Assembly: GCF_030733385.1 (NCBI RefSeq)
Contig: NZ_JASHJC010000004.1
Coordinates: 124,001-188,000 of the forward strand
Source of the DNA: Roseovarius sp. MMSF_3359
Lineage (GTDB): Bacteria; Pseudomonadota; Alphaproteobacteria; Rhodobacterales; Rhodobacteraceae
DNA: 64,000 nt
Direction of reading: 5' to 3'
In this document: piece by piece, positions 25,867 to 34,854 of the stretch
Layout of the letters: every line of letters starts with the position of its first letter
Numbering within the stretch: position 1 is the first letter of the stretch
Made by a program: the position numbers and the translations under genes
The notes under the pieces: model-generated
Database searches by the model: none
What the model saw: the letters and a program-made list of their open reading frames with translations, nothing else
What the model was told of the DNA's origin: nothing

Positions 25867-26325
25867 TCAGGAACGGGCGCGGCGGTTGATGGCAACGGTC
25901 CCCAGCAGGTGATCGCTGAGGCCCTGACCGCGCAACGTCGTCAGCATCAGCACAACCGACGCGATCTGCAGAAGGAAAAACGCCCAGGCAATGCTATAGC
26001 CCAACGTGTGCAGGAACGCGGTCGACAGGTCGAACCGGTCGCCCTGCTGGGTGCGGAACTCGATCGCCGTGAGGCGCATGCCCCAGGTGGCCGACCCGCG
26101 CGCGATCGTGAGCACGCGGTAGACAAAGCTCACCGTCAGAAAGAGCAAGGGGAAGAAGAGCAACCCAGTGAAGGCGGTAAAGGGCAGGATTAGCAGGCAG
26201 AAGATCAGCACGACGACCGTATCCGCCACCCAGGCAACAAGCCGCTTGGTGGGGACATCCGCATAGAAGTCGGGCTGCATCTGCGGGTCGGGGATATGCC
26301 AGGTGGTGTCGGTCATCTCGTCCAT
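25867..26325 (-). CDS. RDD family membrane protein
   Basis: 152 aa. The family signature appears near residue 27 (KRLVAWVADTVVVLIF, Arg then Asp at the edge of the first helix). Three hydrophobic helices are followed by a WGMRLTAIEFRT element and a conserved tail (QGLSDHLLGTVAIN). RDD proteins are small inner-membrane proteins with no settled biochemical role, and some act as ion exchangers. It follows the DUF2852 gene on the same strand with a 47-bp gap, so they may be co-transcribed. Confidence 0.85.
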   Translation of the reverse strand: MDEMTDTTWHIPDPQMQPDFYADVPTKRLVAWVADTVVVLIFCLLILPFTAFTGLLFFPLLFLTVSFVYRVLTIARGSATWGMRLTAIEFRTQQGDRFDLSTAFLHTLGYSIAWAFFLLQIASVVLMLTTLRGQGLSDHLLGTVAINRRARS

Positions 26326-26372
26326 AGATATAGGAGAAGGAGAGGCCCGGTTGAACCCCGGGCCAGTCGCGT

Positions 26373-26804
26373 TCAGGCGGTTTTTTCGTCGCCTTCATCG
26401 GTTGCCTGCGGCTTGGCGCGCTCGTCCATGAACTGATCGAACTCGGCCTTGTCGCGGGCGTCCCGCAGACGTTGCAGGAACGCTTCGAAATTTTCCTGCT
26501 CTTCTTCCAGACGGCGCAGTGTTTCGGTCTTGTAGGCGTCGAACGCGGCATTGCCGGTCGCGCGGTAGACCCCACCATGACGGTGTTTGCTGCCGAAACG
26601 AGAGATGCGGTTGCTTGCACAGGACATTTTCTTACTCCAGATCATGTAGGCCAGAAGGGCCAGGCCAAGCGGCCAGAAGAGGATGAAAGAGACAACCATG
26701 GCCGCGATCCAGGCGCCACGGCCCTTGCTGTCCAGCCAGGCTTCGGCCCGGTGAAGCCAGCCGGTAAAGCCGGAGGCCGAAGAATTTTGCGCGAGGGTGG
26801 TCAT
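26373..26804 (-). CDS. DUF2852 family membrane protein
   Basis: 143 aa from the ATG at 26804 with AGGA eight to nine bases upstream. An in-frame start at 26852 would lie inside an inverted repeat and adds no recognisable sequence. One or two transmembrane helices (GAWIAAMVVSFILFWPLGLALLAYMIW) are followed by a Gly/Arg linker and a charged helical tail rich in Glu and Arg (ETLRRLEEEQENFEAFLQRLR), probably a coiled coil. The family is widespread in alphaproteobacteria and uncharacterised. Two similar inverted repeats lie in its promoter region, so it appears to be specifically regulated. Confidence 0.85.
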   Translation of the reverse strand: MTTLAQNSSASGFTGWLHRAEAWLDSKGRGAWIAAMVVSFILFWPLGLALLAYMIWSKKMSCASNRISRFGSKHRHGGVYRATGNAAFDAYKTETLRRLEEEQENFEAFLQRLRDARDKAEFDQFMDERAKPQATDEGDEKTA

Positions 26805-26835
26805 CGAGGTTTCCTTTTTGCTGTATCGGGTGTGT

Positions 26836-26854
26836 ATGTGAATGTCTTTCACAT
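26836..26854. promoter_or_regulatory. Inverted repeat 1 upstream of DUF2852
   Basis: ATGTGAA-TGTCT-TTCACAT, a 7-5-7 perfect inverted repeat, 32 bases upstream of the DUF2852 start codon. It matches the second copy at 26894-26912 in six of seven arm positions. Confidence 0.55.
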
Positions 26855-26893
26855 TGCTAAGATTGGTATCGTGAACGGCACTTGCAAGGGGCT

Positions 26894-26912
26894 ATGTAAA
26901 TCTTTTTTACAT
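26894..26912. promoter_or_regulatory. Inverted repeat 2 upstream of DUF2852
   Basis: ATGTAAA-TCTTT-TTTACAT, again a perfect 7-5-7 inverted repeat, 58 bp from the first copy centre to centre. A weak leftward promoter-like pair (TTGCAA, 17 bp, AATCTT) lies between them, so a regulator bound to both sites could bracket it. Confidence 0.55.
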
Positions 26913-27000
26913 TAAGCGAGAAAACACCGCAAAAGGTAAGGATTCCACGACTTTTGGGAGGCGTCCCGATTTGGTAGATTTCGCCAAGGAGGGGGGATTT

Positions 27001-27060
27001 ATGCGTTTTATATCGATTATCTTGTTTCTGAGTATTGTGTTGGTAACTGTCGGGGCCTGA
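27001..27060 (+). CDS. Probable 19-residue hydrophobic peptide
   Basis: ATG to TGA over 60 bases encodes MRFISIILFLSIVLVTVGA, one short membrane-spanning stretch with a single positive charge at the N-terminus. The start is preceded by AAGGAGGGGGGA at good spacing, one of the strongest ribosome sites in the window. The length could span a membrane or act as a leader peptide. No family can be assigned to so short a sequence. Nothing is encoded directly downstream on the same strand, so a leader role is less likely. Confidence 0.45.
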   Translation: MRFISIILFLSIVLVTVGA

Positions 27061-27262
27061 TCCCGACAGCCCTCTGATCCTGACTTTCCTTGTGCCTTCT
27101 CCCGGGGGTTGTCACGCCTCGCTGAACGGGGGTGTGGCGTATGGTGTTGTGCTGGGCGCGTGCATCCCGTTCATCGAAACAGCGGGATATTGCACCGAGA
27201 TCCATCGGAAAATGACTTTCCAATCCAATTGGTTCGAAACGCCAAAGAGGATGGCAAATTGC

Positions 27263-28009
27263 CTAGCGCACGGCCTCGATCGGGCCGTCCGCGCTGCCGG
27301 TGATGAACTGTTCGAGGTAAGGATCGCCTGACCTGTCCATTTCCGAGACCGGCCCGGTCCACTGGATCACGCCGTTATGCAACATGGCGACGTTATCGGC
27401 GATGGCGCGGACTGAGGTCATGTCATGTGTGATGGTCATGGCCGTGGCGCCCATCTCGACCACGATCTCGCGGATGAGGTCGTTGATGACGCCTGACATG
27501 ATCGGATCAAGCCCGGTGGTGGGCTCGTCAAAAAAGATGATCTCCGGCTCCGCGGCGATGGCGCGGGCGAGACCCACACGTTTCTGCATCCCGCCGGAAA
27601 GTTCCGCGGGGAAGAGGTCCGCGACGTCAGGCTTCAGGCCAACGCGGCGAAGTTTCTCGACGGCAATGGCGCGGGCTTCGTCCTTGGGCCGTTTCAGAGA
27701 GCCACGCAGCAGGCGGAAGGCCACGTTTTGCCAGACGGGCAGGCTGTCGAAGAGCGCGCCACCCTGGAACAGCATCCCGAACCGCGCCAGGAAGCTGTCA
27801 CGTTCCGCGCGGGTGACATCCTCGCCATCCAGCGTGATCGTGCCGCTATCGGGGGTCACGAGGCCAAGAATACTTTTGAGGCAAATGGATTTGCCGGTGC
27901 CGGAGCCGCCGATGACCACCATTGACGTGCCGCTGTCGATCCTGAGGTTGACACCCCGCAACACCTTGTTGCTGCCAAAGGCCTTATGGACGTCGTCAAG
28001 CTCGATCAT
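27263..28009 (-). CDS. mlaF: Mla-type lipid transport ABC ATPase
   Basis: 248 aa. Walker A GGSGTGKS at 34-41, signature LSGGMQKR at 137-144 and Walker B IIFFDEPTTGLDP at 157-169 are intact, and LSGGMQKR is characteristic of the MlaF/Ttg2A branch. It powers phospholipid movement between inner and outer membranes together with the MlaE permease encoded by the overlapping upstream gene. The expected MlaD substrate-binding gene is not adjacent and must lie elsewhere or be absent. Confidence 0.9.
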   Translation of the reverse strand: MIELDDVHKAFGSNKVLRGVNLRIDSGTSMVVIGGSGTGKSICLKSILGLVTPDSGTITLDGEDVTRAERDSFLARFGMLFQGGALFDSLPVWQNVAFRLLRGSLKRPKDEARAIAVEKLRRVGLKPDVADLFPAELSGGMQKRVGLARAIAAEPEIIFFDEPTTGLDPIMSGVINDLIREIVVEMGATAMTITHDMTSVRAIADNVAMLHNGVIQWTGPVSEMDRSGDPYLEQFITGSADGPIEAVR

Positions 28010-28791
28010 AGCGAAAACAGGATGCTGGTGAGAAGGAAGTTGGCGGCCAGGATCAGGATCGCGGCACTTTCGACCGCGCTCTTGGTGGCCCGGCCCACGC
28101 CCTGGGCACCGCGGCCGGTGTGCATACCGTGATAGCAGCCCAGAAGCGTCGCGATAAAGCCAAACGCCGCGCCCTTGATGAGCGACGAAATCACATCGCG
28201 CATCTCGATGAAATCGACGGTGTTCTTGAGATAGGCGGCCGGGTTGAAACCAAGGGATTTGGTCCCGACGATATAGCCGCCCAGGATGCCGATGATGTCC
28301 CCGATGCCCACGAGAAGCGGCACCATGATGAGGCCCGCAAGCACCCGCGGCACGGTCAGATACTTCATCGGATGGGTGGAGAGCGTTACCAGCGCGTCGA
28401 TCTGTTCGGTCACCTTCATGGTCGCGATCTCGGCGGCGATGGAGGAGGTGACCCGCGCGGCGATCATCAGGCCGACCAGAACCGGGCCAAGTTCACGCAC
28501 CATGCCGATGGCGACAATCTGCGGCACGACCGCCTCGGCATTGAAGCGCGCACCACCGGAATAGATCTGCAGAGCGAGGGCGCCGCCGGTGAAGATGGCC
28601 GTCATGCCCACAACCGGAAGGCTGAAATACCCAACATTCAGAAGGCTTTGAAGGATTTCCTTAAGGTAGAATGGCGGTCTCAGCATGTGGCTGAGGGTCT
28701 GACCTGCGAATATTGTCAGGCGGCCCAACGTGGCCAGCCCGCCCGTGACGGGGCGGCCGATTGCGGCAAGGAGGGCGAAAAGCCAGCTCAT
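28006..28791 (-). CDS. mlaE: Mla-type lipid transport permease
   Basis: A 261-aa inner-membrane protein with about five helices and the MlaE family pattern ([56 protein letters not shown]). The EQIDAL loop contacts the ATPase. Its start overlaps the alr stop and its stop overlaps the mlaF start (ATGA both times), making alr-mlaE-mlaF one tightly coupled operon. An N-terminal STAS-like extension is lacking. Confidence 0.9.
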   Translation of the reverse strand: MSWLFALLAAIGRPVTGGLATLGRLTIFAGQTLSHMLRPPFYLKEILQSLLNVGYFSLPVVGMTAIFTGGALALQIYSGGARFNAEAVVPQIVAIGMVRELGPVLVGLMIAARVTSSIAAEIATMKVTEQIDALVTLSTHPMKYLTVPRVLAGLIMVPLLVGIGDIIGILGGYIVGTKSLGFNPAAYLKNTVDFIEMRDVISSLIKGAAFGFIATLLGCYHGMHTGRGAQGVGRATKSAVESAAILILAANFLLTSILFSL

Positions 28792-29846
28792 CCGCCGATA
28801 TAGCGCCGCTGATAGCGGGCACCCACGGAGGTCAGGATTTCATAGCCGATCGTGCCTGCCGCATCGGCCAGCGTATCAACACACTGTGCTGCGCCGAGAA
28901 GATCGAGGACCCTCGGGTTCGGCTCGTCCAGATCGGTGATATCGACGCCGATCATGTCCATCGAGATCCGGCCCGCCACGGGGCAGGCCTGATCGCCGAG
29001 GTGGAGAACCGTGCCCGGACCCATGGCGCGGATGATCCCGTCGGCATATCCGGCGGCGACGGTTGCAATGCGGGTCGGGCGGGTGGCCGTGAAGCTGTTC
29101 CCATAGCCGACGGTCTCGCCGACCTCCAGATCCCGGCACTGAATGACCGGGATCGACAAGCTCACAACGGGTTTGGCCGCGGCATAAGGCGCGCCGCCAT
29201 AAAGGCCGATACCGGGGCGGGTCAGGTCGAAATGATAGTCCGGCCCAATAAGCACTCCACCGGTATTGGCGAGGCTGAGCGGGGCGTCGATATCCGCCGT
29301 CATCTCGCGGAAGGTGGTGAGTTGCTGGCCATTCATCTCGTGCTCGGGTTCGTCGGCGCAGGCGAGGTGGCTCATGATGACGGTGGGGTTCTGCGCCATG
29401 GCGATCTCGCGGACCGCGGCCCATTCGGAGGGCTCCATCCCGAGGCGGTTCATGCCGGTATCAAGCTGAATACCGAACGGGTGGCCGGGCAGGGATTCAA
29501 CATGGCGCACCAGTTGATCCATCGAATTGACCATCGGCGTGAGGCCCATATCGCCGATCATGTCCGTGTCACCCCGCATATGGCCGGAGAACACGTTGAT
29601 GGCGGGGCCGGGGCCGAGCGCCTGCCGCAGCGTGGCGCCTTCTTCGGCGGCGGCCACGAAAAACGTCCTGGCACCGGCGCGAGCAAGGCTGCGGCCGACA
29701 CGATCGGCGCCGAGGCCATAGCCATCGGCCTTGACGACGGCAGATGTCTCGCAGTCGCTCAGAGCGTCGAGCGCCCGCCAGTTTTCCGTCAGTGCGCCGA
29801 GGTCAATTGTAAGTGTCGCGGTACCCATGGAGAGGGGTTTTGACAT
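28788..29846 (-). CDS. alr: Alanine racemase
   Basis: 352 aa from the ATG at 29846. A TTG at 29864 and an ATG at 29828 are alternatives. PLP-dependent enzyme that makes D-alanine for peptidoglycan. Lys39 in [10 protein letters not shown] is the PLP lysine, and the Tyr in [10 protein letters not shown] is the opposing catalytic base. RPGIGLYGG and [11 protein letters not shown] are conserved. Somewhat shorter than the usual 360-370 aa. First gene of the alr-mlaE-mlaF operon, linking cell-wall and outer-membrane maintenance. Confidence 0.93.
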   Translation of the reverse strand: MSKPLSMGTATLTIDLGALTENWRALDALSDCETSAVVKADGYGLGADRVGRSLARAGARTFFVAAAEEGATLRQALGPGPAINVFSGHMRGDTDMIGDMGLTPMVNSMDQLVRHVESLPGHPFGIQLDTGMNRLGMEPSEWAAVREIAMAQNPTVIMSHLACADEPEHEMNGQQLTTFREMTADIDAPLSLANTGGVLIGPDYHFDLTRPGIGLYGGAPYAAAKPVVSLSIPVIQCRDLEVGETVGYGNSFTATRPTRIATVAAGYADGIIRAMGPGTVLHLGDQACPVAGRISMDMIGVDITDLDEPNPRVLDLLGAAQCVDTLADAAGTIGYEILTSVGARYQRRYIGG

Positions 29847-29998
29847 GCCTGTCGGTCGGGTCAAGGGGGAATGCGACGCTTGCTCGGACAGGTGACAAAA
29901 AGGAAGCGGTGTTCGCGCTGAATCGCGGAAACATCAGGAGGCACCAGGGCCGTCTCATATGGTCAATGAAGCCTGAATTACGGCATAGAAATGAGGGA

Positions 29999-30442
29999 TC
30001 AGGCGGTGCCGGGCAGTTCGATGATGGACAGGAACTGGCGCCACTGGGAAATGCGTTCGACAAAGCTGCTGGAGCTGAGTGGCTTGACGATATAGCCCGC
30101 CACATTGTGTTTGTAGGCATCACGAATGTCCGATGGACGTTCGGACGTGGTCAGCACGAAGACCGGTGTGTGATGCAGGGCCGGATCGTTGCGCAATTCC
30201 TTCAAAAACTCAATCCCGTTCATCCGCGGCATGTTGATATCCAGCAAAACGATCGTTTGCGCTTCCTGAGCGAATTCCTGATCGGCAGCGCCCAGCAACT
30301 CGAGCGCCTCGATACCATCCTTGGCGCGCGCGAGGTCAAGTTCGATGTCCAGCTTCTTGAAAGCCCGCTGGAGCGCCCTGGCATCCAGTTCGCTATCTTC
30401 CACATGGAGCAGTTTGACGTCCTTTTGCGAAGCTACATTCAT
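29999..30442 (-). CDS. Single-domain response regulator (CheY/Rcp1-like)
   Basis: 147 aa with only a receiver domain: acidic residues in HVEDSELD, the phosphorylation site in VLLDINMPRMNG, the TTS motif and the Lys in IVKPLSS. The Rcp1-like spacing (VLLDINMPRMNGIEFL, PVFVLTTSE) is typical of regulators that signal by protein contact and bind no DNA. The start overlaps the stop of the CHASE histidine kinase gene. The output partner is not encoded nearby. Confidence 0.9.
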   Translation of the reverse strand: MNVASQKDVKLLHVEDSELDARALQRAFKKLDIELDLARAKDGIEALELLGAADQEFAQEAQTIVLLDINMPRMNGIEFLKELRNDPALHHTPVFVLTTSERPSDIRDAYKHNVAGYIVKPLSSSSFVERISQWRQFLSIIELPGTA

Positions 30443-32265
30443 GCCGCCACCTGTGCATTTTCCGTGTCACTTAGGGTCTTGGGCCAGTCGAAGGTAAAGC
30501 TGCTGCCCTCGCCGGGCTGGCTGTTGAGGCGGATGGTCCCGCCGTAAAGCGTGACAATCTTCTGAACGATTGCCAGGCCGATGCCCGTGCTGCCAGCGAC
30601 CTTCTCCGCCTGGAGGGTCTGGAACATCTCGAAAATCTTCTCGTGATAGCGGTCATCAATGCCAACACCATTGTCCGATACGGTGAATTCAAGGCGTTGG
30701 CCGGTGTCCTTGACGTCTATCGTCACCATCAACTCATTGACGTCGGGATGGTACTTGTAGGCATTGCCAACAAGGTTTTGCAGCACCTGTTGCAGGCGGA
30801 TGACGTCTGTCTGAAAATCAACCTTGTCGCCGGTCAGCACGAACTGGTGCGGTTTCAACCCGGAGGAGGCGCAGATTGACGCGGCCAGTTTCGAGGTGTT
30901 GACCATCTCATGCTCGGCGGTCTGCGTTCGCACGCTGGAATAGGCCAGGATACCCGTGATGAGGCTGTCCATATGACGTACCTGGTCGTCCAACATACCC
31001 AGGTTTTCCATCAATTCGGCATGGTTGCTGTGGTCGATCGGTGTTTCGATATCGTCGCGAATGCACTCCGCAAGAAAACCGATCCCACGCAGGGGCGTCT
31101 TGAGATCATGGGACGCCACATAGGCGAACCGCTCCAGATCTTCATTCGATCTCTGCAATGACTCTGCCCGGTCACTGGCCTCCCGTGTCATCCGGTCCGC
31201 GAAGCCAAGGGCGCGCTTGTTGGAATTGGCCAGCGTGACGAACAGACCGAAAAGCAGCCCGTCGATGATGAGCCCGCCGATGAGGATCATGATCGGTTCA
31301 TTGCTGTGGCTTGCTTCCTGAAACTGGGGGGTTTCCCAGATGTCGAAGGTCCAGTTGCGGCCATAGTCGGAGATATCAATTGTCCTGCGAAACTCCGGCT
31401 CAAAGCCGCTCTGCATCTCGTCTTGCTCGCTGTAGAGTTGGGTGCCGTCATCGTTGATCGAGAAATGGACCAGCCGGTTTTCCTTGCCCAAAACACCTTT
31501 GATCAGTTTCTGAAACACGAACGGTGCATAGACCATGCCGACAAACGTATCCCGCCGCTCCTGCAGCGTTTCGGGCAACCCGTCCGTGTAGTAGGGCATG
31601 TAGAACAAGAAGCCCGGTGTTTTCTGGGCATCCTGGACCAGCACGATGGGCGCCGTCACCTGCGCCTGTCCGGTATCGCGGGCGCGAAGGGTGGCCTGCA
31701 ACCGGTTTTCCTCATGCGCCATGTCCAGACCGACGGCCGCAAGATTGGTGGAGACCGGCTCGATATAGGTGATCGGATAAAGGGTATCGCCATCATGTTC
31801 CGGGTGAATGCGGAATTCCGGGCGGGTATCACGCTGATCGCGGACAAACCCGTCCACATGGTCGCGCTCAACCTTGTAAATGACCCCCATCCCGTTGATT
31901 CCGGGGTATTTTGTGTCGATGTCGAGTGCGCTGGCGAACTCGACCCATTGACGATGGGTCATGTCACCGCCTGCCGCATGAATGGCGGCGACGCCCGATG
32001 ACAGCGTATCTTCATAATGCATCATCCGTTCCCGAACGAGGCGGATGACCTGATCGGAATACCTGTCAAACCTGTTCTGTGCCTGGTTTTGAACCTGGAG
32101 GCTGGTAAAATACCATGCACCCGTTGTGAGAAGCAGCGACAAAAGAACGGCAAACCAGTGCAGGGCGCTTAGTTTGCTCATACGCGCGATATAATCGCGC
32201 TCTTTTCGAATGCTCTCGTCCAAAATGTACGGCCCACCGTTAGCGATGGTTTCGTTCGGCCCCAT
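30439..32265 (-). CDS. CHASE-domain sensor histidine kinase
   Basis: 608 aa from the ATG at 32265, with a GTG at 32277 as an alternative. Two transmembrane helices (about 35-55 and 322-346) flank a periplasmic CHASE domain (VAAIHAAGGDMTHRQWVEFAS, YPGINGMGVIYKV, YPITYIEPV). A HisKA domain with the phosphorylated His in VASHDLKTPLRGI (about residue 386) and a complete ATPase domain (NLVGNAYKYHP, DNGVGID, GSTGIGLAIVQKI) follow. The ligand is unknown. It phosphorylates the overlapping single-domain regulator. The kinase core resembles bacteriophytochrome-type kinases that pair with Rcp1-like regulators. Confidence 0.9.
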   Translation of the reverse strand: MGPNETIANGGPYILDESIRKERDYIARMSKLSALHWFAVLLSLLLTTGAWYFTSLQVQNQAQNRFDRYSDQVIRLVRERMMHYEDTLSSGVAAIHAAGGDMTHRQWVEFASALDIDTKYPGINGMGVIYKVERDHVDGFVRDQRDTRPEFRIHPEHDGDTLYPITYIEPVSTNLAAVGLDMAHEENRLQATLRARDTGQAQVTAPIVLVQDAQKTPGFLFYMPYYTDGLPETLQERRDTFVGMVYAPFVFQKLIKGVLGKENRLVHFSINDDGTQLYSEQDEMQSGFEPEFRRTIDISDYGRNWTFDIWETPQFQEASHSNEPIMILIGGLIIDGLLFGLFVTLANSNKRALGFADRMTREASDRAESLQRSNEDLERFAYVASHDLKTPLRGIGFLAECIRDDIETPIDHSNHAELMENLGMLDDQVRHMDSLITGILAYSSVRTQTAEHEMVNTSKLAASICASSGLKPHQFVLTGDKVDFQTDVIRLQQVLQNLVGNAYKYHPDVNELMVTIDVKDTGQRLEFTVSDNGVGIDDRYHEKIFEMFQTLQAEKVAGSTGIGLAIVQKIVTLYGGTIRLNSQPGEGSSFTFDWPKTLSDTENAQVAA

Positions 32266-32424
32266 GATACACCCCACATGCAGTTCGCTGATGCTTTGCG
32301 AACGGATTTATCAATGACCGGTAATCGTAAACTTCGCGTTAATCGCGGCTGGCGCGCAAAGGGACATCCCTCGCTTGCGCAAGAAACCAGCAGGAAAGTC
32401 TAAAGAAAAAGCGAACGGACGGGG

Positions 32425-33915
32425 TCAGAATTCCTGATCGCCGCCGCCTTGCTGCCAGGGTTTCACGAGGTTGCCAAACCGCGTGTATTGCGCCTCGAAG
32501 CTCAACTCGACCGTGCCGATGGGGCCGTGTCGCTGCTTGCCGACGATCACCTCGGCCTTGCCGTGCAGGCGCGCCATGCGTTCCTGCCATTCGGCGGTTT
32601 CTTCGAGCTTCTCCTCGGAAGGTTTTTCCCGTTCGACATAATATTCCTCACGGAACACGAACATCACCACGTCGGCATCCTGTTCGATCGACCCGGATTC
32701 GCGCAGATCCGAGAGCTGCGGGCGTTTGTCGTCGCGCGACTCGACCTGGCGCGAGAGCTGCGACAGCGCGATCACCGGGATTTCAAGCTCCTTGGCGATC
32801 GCCTTGAGGCCCATGGAGATCTCACCGATTTCCTGCACCCGGTTGTCGGAGGTGCCGCGCACAAGCTGCAGGTAGTCCACGATCAGCACATCAAGCCCAT
32901 GGGTCCGCTTCAAACGCCGCGCCCGGGCGGCCAGTTGGGCGATCGGGATCGCGGCGGTGTCGTCAATGAAAAGAGGACATGATTCCAATGTCTTGGCGGC
33001 ATCAACGAACCTGCGGAACTCGCCTTCGTCCATGTCCCCCTGGCGGATCTTGTGGGACGAGATTTCAGAGGCTTCCGCAAGGATACGGCTGGCCAGTTGC
33101 TCGGCGCTCATCTCGAGGCTGAAGAAGCCAACGACACCGCCATTGACCGCGCCTTCGGTACCGTCCGGAAACGTCCCGCGTTTATAGGCCTTGGCGATGT
33201 TGAAGGCGATGTTGGTCGCAAGCGAGGTCTTGCCCATCGAGGGGCGCCCCGCGAGTATCAGGAGGTCGGATTTGTGCAGCCCGCCGAGCTTGGCGTCCAT
33301 ATCCGCAAGACCGGTCGAGACGCCCGCCAGCCCGCCATCGCGCTGATAGGCGGCGTTGGCGACATTGACCGCATCGGTGACCGCCTTCAGGAAGGATTGG
33401 AACCCGCTCTCGGTCTGTCCCTGTTCAGCCAGGGTATAGAGCTTCTGTTCGGCCTCGACGATCTGATCCTTTGGCTCGCTTTCGACGTCGAGCCGCGCGG
33501 CCTTTCCGGCGATCTCATGGCCCAGCCCGATCAGCTCCCGCCGGATCGCCATGTCATAGATCATCTGCGCGTAATCGCGTACCGCAAACGAACTGATCGC
33601 GGCCCCCGCAAGCCGGGTCAGGTAGGCGGGCCCGCCCAGCTCCTTGAGCCCCTCATCCTCTTCGAGAAACGCCTTGAGTGTCACCGGCGAGGCGAGATTG
33701 TTCTTGGCGATGCGCGCGGCGGCCACGTCGTAGATGCGGGCGTGGACGGGGTCATAGAAATGCTGCGGCCCGATGATGCTCGCCACGCGGTCGTAGACGT
33801 CGTTGTTGGTCAGGATCGCACCGAGCAACTGCTGCTCCGCCTCGATCGAATGCGGCATGGTTTCGGCGTCCTGCACCTCGGCGCCGGTGGCATTGAAACT
33901 GGTGATTTCGTTCAC
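32425..33915 (-). CDS. dnaB: Replicative DNA helicase DnaB
   Basis: 496 aa. The N-terminal DnaB domain (SIEAEQQLLGAILTNNDVYD) is joined to a RecA-like motor with Walker A AGRPSMGKTS, the FFSLEMSAEQLA motif, Walker B VLIVDYLQL and ALSQLSRQVE...DLRESGSIEQDAD. Hexameric helicase that opens the replication fork. No intein is present. The 240-bp upstream region to pyrE contains no gene. Confidence 0.97.
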   Translation of the reverse strand: MNEITSFNATGAEVQDAETMPHSIEAEQQLLGAILTNNDVYDRVASIIGPQHFYDPVHARIYDVAAARIAKNNLASPVTLKAFLEEDEGLKELGGPAYLTRLAGAAISSFAVRDYAQMIYDMAIRRELIGLGHEIAGKAARLDVESEPKDQIVEAEQKLYTLAEQGQTESGFQSFLKAVTDAVNVANAAYQRDGGLAGVSTGLADMDAKLGGLHKSDLLILAGRPSMGKTSLATNIAFNIAKAYKRGTFPDGTEGAVNGGVVGFFSLEMSAEQLASRILAEASEISSHKIRQGDMDEGEFRRFVDAAKTLESCPLFIDDTAAIPIAQLAARARRLKRTHGLDVLIVDYLQLVRGTSDNRVQEIGEISMGLKAIAKELEIPVIALSQLSRQVESRDDKRPQLSDLRESGSIEQDADVVMFVFREEYYVEREKPSEEKLEETAEWQERMARLHGKAEVIVGKQRHGPIGTVELSFEAQYTRFGNLVKPWQQGGGDQEF

Positions 33916-34155
33916 GTCCGCTCCCTCGTCTTTTTATTGTCGTTGGTCCCTGGAGGCGTTGTAGCTCAACGCAAGCCATAGCTCTACATGGGGGCCATCG
34001 GGACAGATTTGTGGATATCTGCCGGGATAAATCAGTGCAAAACCCGCCTGGCGCGCAAGGCGCCTAGATAGTGTAGCAGAGGGTGGCAAAAAGTCTATAT
34101 TCGGTGTTCCCGGCGCGATTCGCCGCCTGGGAATCGCGGTTTTCCACAGCGAATT
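33916..34155. other. 240-bp intergenic region upstream of dnaB
   Basis: Holds the leftward dnaB promoter and the 3' end of the pyrE unit. A tRNA-like fragment (GTTGTAGCTCAACGC) does not fold into a tRNA. A short 5-bp GGCGC/GCGCC stem near 34050 is too weak to call a terminator. Confidence 0.5.
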
Positions 34156-34833
34156 TTATTTCTTGTTTTCTTCCTGCCACTTACGCGGATCGTTGAGAAA
34201 TGCCTCGACCCCGTCGAGGGTTGCCGCGGTAAAACTGCCCTGCTCGCGCGCCTCGGCCAAAACGTCCCACCAGGTGCAGAGGTGATGCAGCTGGACCCCG
34301 TGATCGCCGAGCGTTTTTTCGGTTTCCGGGAAGATGCCGTAGTAAAAAATCACCGCCGTATGCCCGCAGCTGGCGCCGGTTTCGCGGATGGCATCGACGA
34401 AGCTCAGCTTGGAGCCGCCATCGGTGGTCAGATCTTCGACCAGTAACACGCGCTCACCCTCGCTCATCGCGCCTTCGATCCGGGCGTTGCGGCCATAACC
34501 TTTGGGTCTCTTGCGCACATAGGTCATGGGCAGGGCCATGCGTTCGGCCACCAGGGCGGCAAAGGGGATGCCCGCGGTCTCGCCCCCGGCGATGTTGTCG
34601 AACGCCTCGAAGCCCGCGTTGCGCATGACCGTGACGGTCAGGAAATCCATCAACGTGGACCGGATGCGTGGGTAGGAGATGAGCTTGCGGCAGTCGATAT
34701 AGGTCGGGCTCGGCAGGCCGGAGGCCAGCGTGAAAGGCTCATCTGCGTTAAAGTGCACCGCTTCGATCTCCAGAAGCATGCGCGCGCTCAGGCGGGCGAT
34801 TTCGGCGGCGTCGGGAAAGCTCGAGGGGATCAT
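34156..34833 (-). CDS. pyrE: Orotate phosphoribosyltransferase
   Basis: 225 aa. Adds ribose-5-phosphate from PRPP to orotate in pyrimidine synthesis. The PRPP-binding loop is [21 protein letters not shown], with the flexible-loop lysines in [37 protein letters not shown] is the conserved N-terminal element. It lies 21 bp downstream of pyrC on the same strand, so the two consecutive-pathway enzymes are co-expressed. Confidence 0.95.
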   Translation of the reverse strand: MIPSSFPDAAEIARLSARMLLEIEAVHFNADEPFTLASGLPSPTYIDCRKLISYPRIRSTLMDFLTVTVMRNAGFEAFDNIAGGETAGIPFAALVAERMALPMTYVRKRPKGYGRNARIEGAMSEGERVLLVEDLTTDGGSKLSFVDAIRETGASCGHTAVIFYYGIFPETEKTLGDHGVQLHHLCTWWDVLAEAREQGSFTAATLDGVEAFLNDPRKWQEENKK

Positions 34834-34854
34834 GGGGCAGGCTCCGGTAGGGGG

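Larger units (their letters stand above)
26805..27262. other. 458-bp region between DUF2852 and mlaF
   Basis: This gap is visibly AT-richer than its surroundings. It holds the DUF2852 promoter with two inverted repeats (26836-26854 and 26894-26912) and a probable 19-codon gene at 27001-27060. The remaining 200 bp before the mlaF stop show no gene or clear terminator. Confidence 0.6.

Noticed and set aside
26836..26912. PpsR/CrtJ boxes (TGT-N12-ACA)
   Set aside because: Both repeats have TGT-N11-ACA, one base short of the PpsR consensus, and no photosynthesis genes lie nearby.
33950..33985. Possible tRNA upstream of dnaB
   Set aside because: A fragment resembles a D-arm but no acceptor stem or anticodon arm can be formed.
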